From: Hemerocallis citrina | Taxonomy: Eukaryota; Streptophyta; Magnoliopsida; Asparagales; Asphodelaceae | Reading direction: 5' to 3' | Assembly: GCA_017893485.1 (NCBI GenBank) | Contig: JACEHZ010000371.1 | Span: 186,001-250,000 of the forward strand | Length of the DNA: 64,000 bases | Shown here: positions 12,626 through 24,479 of the stretch, in pieces | Layout of the letters: each line of letters starts with the position of its first letter | Numbering within the stretch: the first letter of the stretch is position 1 | Translations under genes and position numbers: made by a program | The notes under the pieces: model-generated | Told to the model about the DNA's origin: nothing | The model's input: the letters and a program-made list of their open reading frames with translations, nothing else | Database searches by the model: none

Positions 12626-12627
<2 letters not shown>

Positions 12628-13697
12628 TGTTATTACCCCTTCATCATCTTCAGCATCCTTCTCGGTCAAGGCGAATACCCTTCCTTGACGCATTGGCTTC
12701 TTTGCCTTGTCGGTTGTTCCCAACTCTGCCTTGTTGATGTTCCTTGGATTTTGGGGACAATTTTGCCTAATGTGCCCTTCTTGCCCGCACTGAAAATATC
12801 TCTGTACATTCTTCCTCGGGCATTGATCCTTATTGTGCCCCTGCTATCCACAGAGAAAACAACTTCTGGGCTTGTACTTTCCCATCTTAGCACTGGTTTT
12901 CTGAAACTTCTGGCTCTTGCCATGCTTCTTGAATTTAGATGCTGGGGTGTATCTCTTTCCCTTGTTCCAAAACATAGCTCTTCCGTGACTCTGACTCATG
13001 TCCATCTCTGTTACCGCAGCTTGCCTTACTAGCTTGTCGAATCGGCGGATACCTAGTGGAACCATCCTCGACCTCAGTCCAGGCCGAAGCCCTTGCTCAA
13101 ACCTCTGGGCTTTCTTTGCTTCCTCCTGGACCATTTCTGGTGCATATTGTGACAGCTTGGAAAACTTCATCTCATATTCCCTAACAGATATATTTTCCTG
13201 CTTCAAGTTGTGGAACTCCATTGCCTTTTCTTCCTGCACATCCATGGAAAAATAGTGTTATTGGAATTGTTCAAGAAAATCTTTCCAAGTGAGTGGACCT
13301 TCTCCAAGACCACGCTTCACAGACTGCCACCATACTCCGGCGTCCTTCTTCAATAAGATTATGTCCAGACGAACCTTGCTGCCTTCTGGAGTCATCATTA
13401 ATTCGAATACCGTTTCCACCTGATGTATCCAATCGCCAGCAGCGTTGGGTCGGCCTGTCCTTAGAAGACTGGCAGTTTCATCCTCTTGAATGATTCCACC
13501 ATCTTTACCAGGTCTGTGGGTGCAGCAGCTCCTGGTGTTCCTTGTGGCGGTGCTTGGTTCCTGCTAGCTTCCACAAATGCTCCTATTATCTGGTACACTC
13601 GACCGAATTCTTCTCTCACATCGAGGCCAGTACCATTGGCTCTGCTGCCTTCGGCTTCTGTCTTATCGCTCCGGCTGCTTCTTGTTCTTCCTGCCAT
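12626..13697 (-). pseudogene. gag: Element B gag (capsid and zinc knuckles, broken)
   Basis: The start is the ATG at 13697-13695, in the context MAGRTRSSR. The capsid domain includes GAGVWWQSVKRG-like sequence near 13325, then KAMEFHNLKQ and SVREYEMKFSKLSQYAPEMV. Two CCHC zinc knuckles follow: one around CFLCG near 12850, with a stop beside it, and one at FQCGQEGHIRQNC. The C-terminus ends in a phrase like 'RVFALTEKDAE', typical of the gag-protease boundary in this family. Stops occur near 13462 and 13254, and frameshifts lie near 13440 and between the zinc knuckles. Gag would package the element RNA. This copy is dead. Confidence 0.85.
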
Positions 13698-13949
13698 CTG
13701 AATGCTAACACTTACATTATTAAATTGCAATAGTAATGCAAAACCCATATCACACTAGTATTGGTCAGAAAACATACTAGTTCCATTCATTCAAAAAGGG
13801 TTACAAATGATATTGCCATTAATACAGTCATGTCATCATTCTAATGGGTTTATAGCATAGCCATTCAAAAAAAAAAAATAGCAAGCCAGCCTAGCTATTC
13901 AAAAAAGTTGTCATCTATACACAACAAATTCCCATAACACTCAGAGAGA

Positions 13950-14814
13950 TCACTGCTCTCCTGCCCCCGACTGGTCAGCAGTCTCAAAACTATCCCTGGT
14001 GTTCATCTTATCCAACTGGCTGTGCATGTCAGTGACCTGAGACCTCAGCTCCAGATATCGAGTCTGCAACTGTCCCAACCTTTCCTCATATCGGTGCTTC
14101 AAAAATATCACCCCCGCCTTCCACTTTCGCTTGGCACTTTCAAGCTTAGCCACCCTCCTCTCAGTGGTCATCAAGGCGTTAGCGTAATTCTCAAAGTGAT
14201 TCTCCAGATGCCCATGGATCCATTTATAAGTAGCCAGCTCTTGGAATAATATAGCGATAGCCTGCTCTACAGCCATGGGTTGTGGGGGTGGAGGTGGGGG
14301 TGTAGGTGAATGACCATTTCCATTGGCCCAACTAGCACTGTCACATTTACCCGATAACTGGACTCGACCCGGACCCGACATTGGACCGGAACCGACCCGA
14401 TCTATACGAGTCCGTATCGGGGTCCTAAAATAAGACCCGATGCACTTTCGGGTCCGGATGCGGGTTCGGTAGAATCGACCCAGACCCGGACCCGGACCTG
14501 TTAAAAAATATCCCCAAACATATAGAATTTGAATAATATGGTTATAGGAATATACATATAAAAGTAATTGTTGAAGATAGATATGTAAATATAATATTAA
14601 TTCATGTACTTAAGTGCAAATATTTATTCTCTACTACCGGACCCGACGGGTAAGTTTTTTTAACTAGGACCCAGACCCGGTTCTTGCAAGTCCAGGTCCG
14701 GGTCCAATTTTTGGATCCGTGAGGTATTGCGTCTGGGTCCGGGTAATGGAAGACCCGACCCGATAGGACCCGATACCAGCTCTAGGCTCAACCATTCGAG
14801 TGTCCATCATCCAT
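13950..14814 (-). pseudogene. ORF0 of element B (coiled-coil leader ORF, split by a MITE)
   Basis: A short ORF between PBS and gag, equivalent to 22196-22708 in A and 39697-40122 in D. The ATG is at 14814-14812. Eight codons further the frame is interrupted by the hAT MITE (14333-14784). Removing the MITE and one 8-bp duplication restores an uninterrupted frame down to the TGA at 13950-13952. Visible parts are an N-terminal Gly/Asn-rich piece, a run of eight prolines (PPPPPPPP), and then a heptad-like charged region (about residues 40-130) predicted by eye to form a coiled coil. I know no named domain. Function unknown. Confidence 0.7.
14333..14784. mobile_element. hAT-type MITE (452 bp)
   Basis: The right end reads, on the minus strand, TAGAGCTGGTATCGGGTCC, a hAT-like terminus. 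The left end starts TAGCACTGTC and is more diverged. The flanking 8-bp duplications GGCCCAAC (14325-14332) and GGCTCAAC (14785-14792) differ at one base. The interior is dominated by repeated GGGTCCGGGTC-like motifs at both sides and is AT-rich in the middle, with no transposase. The 8-bp duplication and terminus are characteristic of hAT elements. Confidence 0.8.
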
Positions 14815-14987
14815 GCTTGTCATCTGCAAGAGAGAATATGGAAATTAGTCCAGATACAGAAAAAATTATAGAGAATAAGTTGTAAAGCAACATTATGAAT
14901 TATAATCATCAACTATCTGACTAAATCCAACTCTCGCAGTGCATCCAAGTCTAATTTTTATGCTTTGTTGGACTATATTTGAAGTCA

Positions 14988-14999
14988 GCTCTGATACCA
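14988..14999 (-). other. Primer binding site of element B
   Basis: TGGTATCAGAGC on the minus strand, four bases inside the 5' LTR. It is complementary to the 3' end of plant initiator methionine tRNA. Confidence 0.9.
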
Positions 15000-15003
15000 A
15001 GTC

Positions 15004-18000
15004 TGTAGCGCCCCAAATCCTTGTACCGAAAATTTGAGACACAATCCAGGAATCGAACTTTAAATAGTCACAATCATAGAAAATACAGGAAAATTAAAAC
15101 TTTTATTCCATTTAATAGTTACAATTACAAGTGTTACGATGTCCACTAGAATTTACAAGATTTATAAATTTACAAAGAACACTTGAATAATGTCACTTGG
15201 ATGCTTGGACTAACTCGAGCTTTGCTATACCTGTGAATCGACTCTCGATACCTACAAGGTGGGGAACATTAGTACATCTACTGACGCACTACTGATAATA
15301 ACAACGATCTCCAAACTGGCAACCACAATCATAATTTATGCAAAAGAGAAAAGTGATGTGAAGCAGGGAATTAATGGATTCTGGTTATAGTGTTGTTGTA
15401 TGCCATGCTCTAACAATTTAAATGCATCAGTCACATGCCTTATTCTAATACAAGCAAGACTTTGGAAACGCATGCATCCCATACTACATACGCCCGTTAC
15501 TGCAGTTATTCGGTCCGTCCGTTACTGCAGTCACTATAGTGGTGATCACATTTTCCATATAGTGCCCGTGCACGGACCTCACTCAAAAATCTGTGACGAA
15601 CCTTCTGGTACAAACCCATGCACCCATGACGTCAAAAGAAAAATATATTAAAAAAAAATCCACGCGCATACGAACATGATGACCTCGAGGGTCAATTCCC
15701 CCTATCCGACAGGAGTTCCTCTCCCGTTCATTACCCCAGCTCTTCAGGAAGTAACAGATCGAGATACGAGACTCGTGATCTTAAAACCTGAGAACACAAT
15801 CCATATCCCTATGACAAGAAAAATACAACACCCGACTAAGGTTTACTAGTACTAATGCAATTTACATATATCTAACACATCACTCTAAACCAAGACTCAC
15901 TTTAATCATCCAGGTGATAAAAATTGCTCTCAAATTCTGCCTATCGACCCGTGGCCCCGGCGACACATTTCCGTGCTCGCCACTTTCCCTAGCTTGGATT
16001 TCATCCATCACCACGACACGCGTTCACCCTCCATTGGCATGAATTCGATGGCACCAATCGGACGTCCAACGCCTCGATGGAAGTTTCTAATCTTAGGGTC
16101 AATAATTGTAGGGTATCACTCTATCCCAATGACTAACTCAAGTCACAAACATCTTTAACAGGAGTTAAACACCATAACACCAGTAATATCACCAATTATC
16201 CCCAATAGTAAGTCTATTAACTCCTAATCACAAGAGGGGAAAATGTACTCCCAAACACATAGTCAAAAATCATGACTAAACCAACTATGTTGTTTCTGCC
16301 AGAAACTTAGAAAAATCATCACTCCCACAATACAACTCGGATTTGGATGTTCTAGCCTATTATGGAAAGTTAAGAGTCTAGGCTAAACTCTCTAGTTGAC
16401 CATTACATCATATTCATCCATCTAGTTACTCAAAATACCCTTACAATTATCAGCCTCTGTACTCCCTGTACACTGGATGCACCTTACCGATAGCATAAAA
16501 ACCTACTCGCTCATCGGAATGACCCAAATCCAAGTTCTATGGAAATCGGAGAATGTCCCTTACAAATCTCTATCTGATCACAATTCCAAATTATTTCATT
16601 TGATTATCATAAAACAATCATCTTTCTCAGGTGTACAAAAAATACCTAGTGTGCTTCACAAAACAGAGCCTATAGCTCAAAACTGGTTTATGTTCCATCT
16701 TGCAAAAATCATATCTATCACAATACTTGGAGGGATTCCTTGACACAAGGCTTGTTTGAAAGCCTAGGATGTCTAATATAACTTCCAAGTTATACATTTC
16801 CTCAAAGTTCGCTCATACAGAGCCATACTGTTGCAATCTTATCAGTGTGTCAATTTTGACTAAGTTCTGCACAGTCTCACTTAAAATTTCACAATAAATC
16901 ACATGCATAACCAATGATTGTCAAACTTATATTTTCAGAAACTAGACATCATCATGCATATCTTACCCAAAAGATCTCATCCTGATTCCAAGTATTCAGT
17001 GAGTTCTACTTATTTCAATCCTGTACAAAAGTTCCAATGTTTACCAGTCACTGTCATGAATACTCTTGCTTAAACAATTTTGAACATGTATCAAATGTCT
17101 TCAAAATAATTCCAATCTTTTTTTGCAGGATCTAGATTCATACAAGATACTACGGTAAATTTTAGAGATAGATTATTCATTAATTAATTTTAAAAATTCA
17201 TTCAAGTTCAGGTTTGACAAAAGACAGAACCAGTCTTTGCCTTACAACCCAGTCATCAGAAATGAATTTATTAAAATACCAAATAATGTTAGAAAAATCC
17301 GAAATAATTCATGTAGCCTCTAGACATGTATAAAATCAATTTATAAAAATTTCAAGGTCAGATTCCATTTACATTGCTCTCTGGAAATTCGGGAATACAA
17401 CATGCAATTTGGGTTTTCTGTTTTCCATTTCAGATTTTAAACAATCTACCTCTAACCATCAAACCCAAAGCTACTATTACTAATCTCATGTAAGCAATCA
17501 AACAAAAAAACAAGAATTAGAGTTTAGAGAACTCCCCACCCTTAGTGAAGTTGAGCAAAGTGTGTAGCTAGGCCTCCTCCCTCTAGATCCTCCTCCAAGA
17601 ATTGCTCTTGATCACCTCATTTTTCTTCTTCTTTCACTCTTTCCTTCTCTCTTTCTCTAGAAAAATTCAGAAATTCTGAAATGAGAGTGAGAGAGGGGCT
17701 TAAATGAAGTGATGAGGGGGAGTGGGGGGGTGTGCAAGGGGGGTGGCCGGCATGTGGGGTCAGGGGGGGGGGGGGGGCATGGTAGGGTTGGGCCATGCAT
17801 CATGGTGGTTTTCACAAAACCATGCTCTCTTGCTCATGGTTTTTGAGATATTTTCCATGGATCATTTATAGCCATTTGGTCCTTGATGAGATGTGATGAA
17901 TGGCTGGATGTGAGTGCATGGTAAAGAGAGAAAAAATATATATGGTGTAGTATCATACAATTTGATAATTGCTTATGTACCACACATATATACTAGTATA

Positions 18001-18096
18001 TGTACTAGTGACAATTTTCTCATTCTCGTGCACCATCATGAACGCAACCATTCACATATATAATCAAGAAAATTAATTAACACTACAACGTGTGTC

Positions 18097-18129
<33 letters not shown>

Positions 18130-18154
18130 AAGCATTTTTATGCGGGGTATTACA
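15004..18154 (-). repeat. 5' LTR of element B
   Basis: A 3151-bp LTR from TGTAGCGCC to GGTATTACA in + coordinates. It holds a G-rich run near 17762-17778 and a TA repeat near 18108-18128 close to its minus-strand start. Compared with the other copy it lacks about 115 bp around 15495, which removed the near-palindrome seen at 8045-8057. Confidence 0.92.
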
Positions 18155-20776
18155 CCCAGCTCCCTCCGAAGTCCATTATACATGCCCTCAACATATCCTC
18201 GAGAATTCTGTTAACTCTCTCTGTCTGCCCATCAGTCTGTGGGTGAAAAGCTGTGCTGAACTCTGATCTCGTTCCCAATGCTTCTTGCAGACTGTTAAAA
18301 TCGAGATGTAAACCTTACATCTCGATCAGAAACGATCAACACTAGCACCCTATGTAGCTTTACAATGCCCTCGATGTAGACCTCTACTATGTTCTCTACT
18401 GACCAAGTCGTCTTCACTGGAAGAAAATATGCAGACTTCGTCAAACGATCCACTATAATCCAAATTGATTCATTCCCTTTCAAACTTCTAGGCTGCCCTG
18501 TGATGAAGTCCATACTGATATTCTCCCATTTCCACTCTGGAATGGGCAATGGTTTCAATAGACCTCCCAATTTCTGATTTTCTGCCTTAATCTTCTGACA
18601 TGTAAGGCATTTGGCCACAAATCCCGCCACATCTCACTTCATTCCAGTCCACCAGAAATGTTGCTTTATGTCTTTATACATCTTTGTGCTTCCTGGGTGA
18701 ACTGTGAGTAAGGTGGAGTGTCTTCCTTCATGATATCTTCCCTCAATTCATCAACTTTAGGCACACACAACCTGTTACCAAACCAAAGCGACCCTTCCTT
18801 CACAATGAACTCTGAGAATTTTCCTTCATTGACTTGCCGCTTTAGTTCTTCAATCTCTGCATCTCCTATCTGAGCCTTCTTGACTCGTTTATTCAGACTC
18901 GGTTGTAATTCCAGACGTGCCAAAACTGTGCTCAAATTTTGAACAATCACTTCAATACCGGCTTGTCTAATCTCGTCATCTAGCTCCCTTCTTGTTGCAA
19001 TGAGCGAGGCTATACTCCTCTCCCAGCTGAGTGCATCCATCACGACATTGGCTTTTCCCGGTTGATATAAGATTTCTGGTCTGATGTCCTCCAAAACCTC
19101 TAACCATCGCCTCTACCTAAGATTCAAATCCTTTTGCTGGTGGATATTTTTTAGACTTTTATGGTCGGTAAACATCTCTTCCTTGGTCCCATAGACATAG
19201 TGCCGCAACAACTTCAGAGCAAAAATTATCGCAGCCAATTCCAAGTCGCGCGTCGGGTAATTCTTATCATGCGTTCGAAGTTGCCTCGATCCGTATGCTA
19301 TGAACTTCCCTTCTTGCATCAGAACACATCCGAATTCCAAAAATGAAGCATCACATACCCCTTATCTGGTTGAGGCAGAACCAAAATCGGTACAGAAATC
19401 AATTTGCTCTTCAGCTCTTGAAAGCTGCCTTCACATTTCTCAGTCCAATCAAAGCTCACGTTCTTCTTGGTCAGTGCTATAAGTGGTACAACATAGTTTT
19501 GAATGAACTTCCTGTAGTGCCCCATCATGCCTAAGAAGCTCCTGACTTCCTTCACAGTTCTTGACTGAGGCCAATCCTTTACTGCCTCGATCTTCTGCAG
19601 GTCTGTAGCCATTCCGTCATTAGAAAGGGCATGGCCTAAGAACGCCTTTTATGATTTCCAGAATTCACACTTTGACAATTTAGCATAAAGCTGATGCTCT
19701 CGCAGTTTCCTCAATACCACAGTCAGATGCTCAGCATGCTTATCTTCTGTTTTTGAATATACCAAACTTTCGTCTAAGAAGACAACCACAAATGAATCGA
19801 TGAATGGACGCAAGATACTGTTCATCATGTCCATAAAAATTGTTGGAGCATTGGTCACTCCGAATGGCATCACCAAAAATTGGTAATGATCATGTCGGGT
19901 TCGGAATGCCGTCTTGGGTATATCTTCTTCTTTTACCCGAACTTGATGATAACCCGAACGCAGATCAATCTTTGAGAACACGACCGCCCCCTGGAGCTGA
20001 TCAAACAAATCATCGATCCTGGGAATCAGGTACTGGTTCTGAATGGTAACCTTGTTCAACTCCCGGTAATCGATGCACATCCTTACAGTTCCATCTTTCT
20101 TCTTCACAAGTAGCACGGGTGCTCCCCAGGGTGAAGCGCTTGGCCTGATGAATCCCTTCTGTAGTAGTTCTTCAATTTTCTCCTTAACTTCTTTCTGCTC
20201 AAACGGTGCCATCCGATATGGTGTCTTTGACACTAGTGCGCTCCCTGGCTGGATAGTAATGCTGAACTCAACATCCCTGTATGGTGGGAAGTGGGAGTCC
20301 AGGTAATTCTTACAAAAATTTGTGAGGAAATTTACGTACAATTGGTATCTTCTTGACTTCGCCTTCCATACGTAGTCCAGTTGCAGTTACAAGAATTTTT
20401 TCGCTCTGCTTCTTCTTTCATTGAAACACGAGTTCTGCTCTTCCGGATGATGCAATGGCTACCCTATTTTCCTTGCAATCGATGTTAGCCTTATGCCTAG
20501 ACATCCAATCCATTCCAATAATCACGTCCATCCCTGCAAAGCCTAGCTCTAGCAAATCTATACTCAGGGTCTCTCTGTCAATCTGGAGTTTACATCCCTT
20601 ATAGCACAAATTTGTAGGGACAGTTGCCCCAAATGGGGTAGCAACCAATAAAACCAAATCCGAAGTTGCCTCCTGGGTGCATTTCAACTTCCTTAAAAAC
20701 AATTCAGACACAAAAGAATGCGATGAACCACTATCAAAAAAAACAATTGCCTGGATTCCATTTATATTAGTTCATC
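18155..20776 (-). pseudogene. pol: Element A pol: protease, RT, RNase H, integrase N-terminal part
   Basis: Minus strand, in order. Protease carries FDSGSSHSFVSELF (near 20735-20695) and IIGMDWMSRHKAN. RT (20341-19649) includes [20 protein letters not shown] and MPFGVTNAP. At its catalytic box, codons near 19769-19780 read FLDE instead of the usual FIDD, so the second catalytic aspartate is replaced. RNase H (about 19612-18990) includes [26 protein letters not shown] and TDHKSLK. Integrase starts with a zinc-binding region (KCLTCQKIKAENQ) and a core with ISMDFITGQP and [10 protein letters not shown]. Frameshifts lie near 20345, 19615, 19340, 19100 and 18640. The segment ends at CCCAG where B inserted, and continues at 7523. 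Confidence 0.88.
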
Positions 20777-20869
20777 CTGTTACAAAAGTGTTTACATCAT
20801 TCATTGCCTTATGCCCAATATATATTCAAAACACTATAGTAAACTTAGTAATAATTTTTCTTCACCTAC
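20777..20869 (-). other. Candidate spliceosomal intron between gag and protease in A
   Basis: On the minus strand the 93-bp segment starts GTAGGTGAAG and ends TTTTGTAACAG. It lies between a gag end reading DEGVIAG and the protease. It is AT-rich and contains stops. The split codon (G|GA) and flanking position are the same as in element D (38478-38567). In A the downstream exon has since acquired a stop. Confidence 0.55.
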
Positions 20870-21971
20870 CGGCGATGACTCCCTCGTCTTCATCAGAGTC
20901 TTCCTCCGTAAGAGCGAATACTCGCCCTTGGTGGGCAATCCCCTTCCCCTTGTTGTTCGTCTTCGGAGCTGGCCTACTGTTGCCCCTCTGAAGCTGGGGA
21001 CAGTCTGGCCGAATGTGACCAACCTTCCCACAATTGTAACATGTATGGGTATCACTCTGAGAGTTCCTCTTCGGACGCTGGCCTTGAAATGTCCTTGCTC
21101 GCAACATAGGAAACAACTCCCTGGTTTGGCGCTTTCGATCCTGCCAACAGTTTTCTGAAATTTCTGATTTCGGCCCTGGTTCCTAAATCCCGATGCTGGT
21201 GCAGGCCTTTTTCCCTTGTTCCATACTCCAGTGTTTACTTGCGGTTTTGGTCCTCGATTCATATCTAACTTCGTCGTTGCTGCACGGCGGACCAACTTCT
21301 CGAACCTCCGGATGCATAGGGGTACCATCTTGGTTCTAAGTATAGACCTGAGCCCCTGCTCGAATCTCTTGGCCTTCTTGACCTCGTCCTATACCATCTC
21401 TGGAGCATACCGGGAAAGCTGAGTGAACTTGGTCTCATACTCACGGACGGTCAGGCTTCCCTGTTTCAGGTTGAAGAACTCCATGGCCTTGTCCTCTTAT
21501 ACGTCCAAAGGAAAGTAGTGCTACCTGAACTCCCTTAAGAAGTATTCCCAGGTTATGGGTCCTTCGCCCATGCCCCTCTTCACTGACTACCACCAAACTC
21601 CGGCATCCTTTTCTAGTAGAATACTAGCCAACCTGACCTTGCTGTCATTCGGTGTCAACATCACCTTAAACACTGTTTCTACCTGACGAATCCAATCGTC
21701 AGCTATTATCGGGTCTGCCTGGCCCTCAAAAACAGGCGACCTCATCCTACTGAAAGATTCAACCATTTTGACAGGATCGGTAGTTTGCAACTCCACGGTT
21801 ACCTGAGGGTGCTCCCTGTTGCTACACGTTGTTTCAGCTTGCCTCTGGTAAGTCTCCGAATGCCTGATATATACGAGTGAACTCTGCCCCTATATCAAGA
21901 CCTGTGCCATTGCCTCCACTACCCTCGGGTTCATTCGGGTCGATTCTACCGCTCCTAGTTCTAAGCAACGT
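20870..21971 (-). pseudogene. gag: Element A gag (broken)
   Basis: The frame begins where B has ATG, but here the codon is ACG (21971-21969), so the start is lost. Capsid phrases include DDWIRQVETVFKV, KAMEFFNLKQGS and REYETKFTQLSRYAPEMV. Two zinc knuckles follow: CFLCCEQGHFKAS, where the last cysteine is lost, and CYNCGKVGHIRPDC, which is intact. Four in-frame stops (in the contexts VWW*SVK, FR*HYF, DV*EDK and MV*DEV) each align with a glutamine or equivalent codon in relatives, and each is explained by one C-to-T change. There is also a frameshift near 21100. Confidence 0.87.
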
Positions 21972-22195
21972 CTGGTAGAAAATAATGGAATAAACATAGG
22001 CATCATATTGTGATATTGCAAAAATAACATTCATCCAATCTCATAATGTGCATGTGATTTGTTGAAAACGCAAGGCTATACTTCATTTCACTAAAATCCC
22101 TTATCTTACAATTTGCATTTTTGTTTCATTACATTGTACATGACATAAATAACAAAATGACAAAACAACAAAATGACTGATCGACACCTAGCCAC

Positions 22196-22708
22196 CTAAT
22201 CACTACCGCTGGTGTCCCCTGCAGGGCTCCCCGCAGCGGGTGGTGGTCCTAAAAGTGCCTGCAGCTGGTTGATCTGTGGCTGAAGCTCAGCGCACTTGTG
22301 CTCCAGGCGCACAAACTGCACTCGGTGCGTGTGCTTCATGATCACCATCCTGCGATCAACCCTTTCCTTGGCCCTCCTCAGCTCCGTCACATCCCTCTCA
22401 GTATTGAGGATCACATACTCACAGGAATCCATCCTGTTCTTGAGGCATGCATGGCACCATCCCCATATCCTGAGATCGCAGAACACCTGCTCAAAAGCCT
22501 GCTCCACTGCAGTCGGCTGGGGCGGTGGCGGGGGTGGAGGTAGAGGAATCTGGCCTTCTGAAGGGGCATCCCCTATTGCGGCCCCATTGGCCAACCCAGC
22601 TCCTACTGCTGACTCATCACCATCTGTGATGGGCTCTAAAGCTGAGTCCACCTCGACCACTATCCCATTTGTCCACCTATTCCCATGGGGAATCACACCG
22701 TCAGCCAT
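22196..22708 (-). CDS. ORF0 of element A (coiled-coil leader protein)
   Basis: An intact ORF of about 170 codons lying between PBS and gag. I choose the ATG at 22708 (MADGVIPHG) rather than the in-frame ATG at 22726, because D's ORF0 also starts with MAD. The N-terminal 50 residues are acidic and small-residue rich. Then comes a run of eight prolines, followed by QPTAVEQAFEQVF, which matches B's QPMAVEQAIAILF. The last 90 residues are highly charged with heptad-like spacing, likely a coiled coil. No membrane segment or known domain is visible. It is surprisingly free of stops although gag and pol of A are badly broken. Function unknown; a structural or RNA-handling accessory is a guess. Confidence 0.65.
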   Translation of the reverse strand: MADGVIPHGNRWTNGIVVEVDSALEPITDGDESAVGAGLANGAAIGDAPSEGQIPLPPPPPPPQPTAVEQAFEQVFCDLRIWGWCHACLKNRMDSCEYVILNTERDVTELRRAKERVDRRMVIMKHTHRVQFVRLEHKCAELQPQINQLQALLGPPPAAGSPAGDTSGSD

Positions 22709-22876
22709 CCTGCAAGGAGTAGACACAGGAGTTAGTCTAGATATAGAAATATCATAAAATATAAGTTGAAAGGAACAACAATATGAATTATAATCATCTA
22801 CAACAAGCTAAAAAGCCAACCCCTACAAGGCATCCAAGTCTATTTTTCTACTGTGTTGGACTATAAATTGAAGTCG

Positions 22877-22888
22877 GCTCTGATACCA
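22877..22888 (-). other. Primer binding site of element A
   Basis: TGGTATCAGAGC on the minus strand, three bases inside the LTR that starts at 22892. It matches initiator methionine tRNA. Confidence 0.9.
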
Positions 22889-24479
22889 ATCTGTAACGCC
22901 CCGAACTTCCTGAATGGAGAATTTGAGACGTAAGCCATGACCTTTACCTTCAATTAGCTACTATACACAGAAAAGCAGGAAAATTTAAAAACTTTTATTC
23001 CATATAATATATTACAAGGCTAGTGTTACAATGATTTCAATAAGTTACATCAGAGTATACATGAAAATAAATAAACAATGGGCTCTTTACTTGGATGCTA
23101 TGCCTTGCCTAGAGTTCTCTCGGATCAGTGGTCCTGCATCCACAACCTAATTGAGTGGGTACGTCAGTACATATACTAACACTTAAAGGCTGATGACTAG
23201 CAGCGAATCACAACTTTAAACAAACATAATTTAAGCATGGTAAAATGTGCAGGTGTAGTTTAAGTGTGCATGGGTGTTATGACTTAGGATCTAATGCAAT
23301 GCCAACTAAGGCTAGGATGCACTTATTCTAATGCAAGCGAGAATCTGGAATCGTATGCATCCCATAACTACATACGTCCACATCATGCCATTCTCCATAT
23401 TTAGGGATTTGAACCCGCATTATGAATTCTACTTTTGTACCAAACTTGTTCCTGACAGATACAACGTGACGGAAGAGGTTGCAGACGTAGTCAAGTCGCA
23501 CTAATGCAGTACGCTCATAGTGTTTATGTTTGCCACTACTACCCAGCGCACCGGACCTCACTCAAAAACCAGATGAACGCAGGTTATCCATAGCACAGAA
23601 TAGCTCAAAGCCTACCCTGTGGCACCCATAACTCATAGAACAGTAGTCTATGGCCCGTTTGCTTCTCCGACATAGATAGTGACGGAATTCTGGGGTCCAT
23701 CCCTTAGTTTTGACAGGAGAACCTCCCGTTCTTATCATGGTACTTCTAGAAATAACAGAGTGAAATACGTAACCTGTGCTCCCAACTCGTGAGAAGGCAC
23801 CGTACGTATCCCTTTGACAGAGAGGTACAACCCAATAACACCACCTAGTGTCTTCCTATAGGATGAGTCGGATCGTAAGGTATCACCCCTTATACCGATT
23901 CTTCCCTTTTGGAAAAATGTAGATAAAATGGTTAAGTAACAATAGTTACAAGTTACTACCATAATGATGTCACTAATCCTTAAACAGTCTAACGGGGTTA
24001 CCAAAATGTAAATACCACTTGCTAGATTTTAACCTATATTTTTGAAGATCATCATGGATCCAACTTATAGCCTATCGATCCAAGACACCGGTGACGGGAT
24101 CTCCCTCACTCGCCACTACCCCTAACTTGGATCTCGTCTAGATTCTCGGCCCGTGATCAAACCTACACCGATTAAGATACGCCGGCGCACGAGGTGTGAC
24201 TTTACCACAATTTCCAAGGTGGTAAAATACAAGTCTTGATGGTCGATGGCCCCTAGGGTAACTACAATACCCTAGATGAGCTTAACAAATACTTCATACG
24301 AACCAATTACATGCTAAATAATAGCACTACTATTTTTCCAAGCTAAAACAGGCTAGGAAATGTGTTTATAAGCATATAGAAACACATCGAAGTCCTAAAC
24401 AAGGGCTTGAATAGGGAAAAAACAACCATATATTCCAAACGGTGAATTTGCCATAGGTCAAAAACTGCTGAAGCTTGAG

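Larger units (their letters stand above)
7524..18154 (-). mobile_element. Chromovirus element B, internally deleted
   Basis: Ends are TGTAGCGCC and GGTATTACA in + coordinates, flanked by a perfect 5-bp duplication CCCAG (7519-7523 and 18155-18159) inside the A integrase. In element order it runs: 5' LTR (15004-18154), PBS (14988-14999), ORF0 with a MITE, gag, protease and the first part of RT. It then breaks directly into the 3' LTR. Most of RT, all RNase H, integrase, PPT and one end of the 3' LTR are gone. The LTRs differ at roughly 16 positions in the first 250 bp by eye. It cannot move by itself. Confidence 0.9.

Noticed and set aside
22296..22757. 153-codon + strand frame
   Set aside because: It is the antisense shadow of ORF0 of A, created by GC-rich coding sequence.
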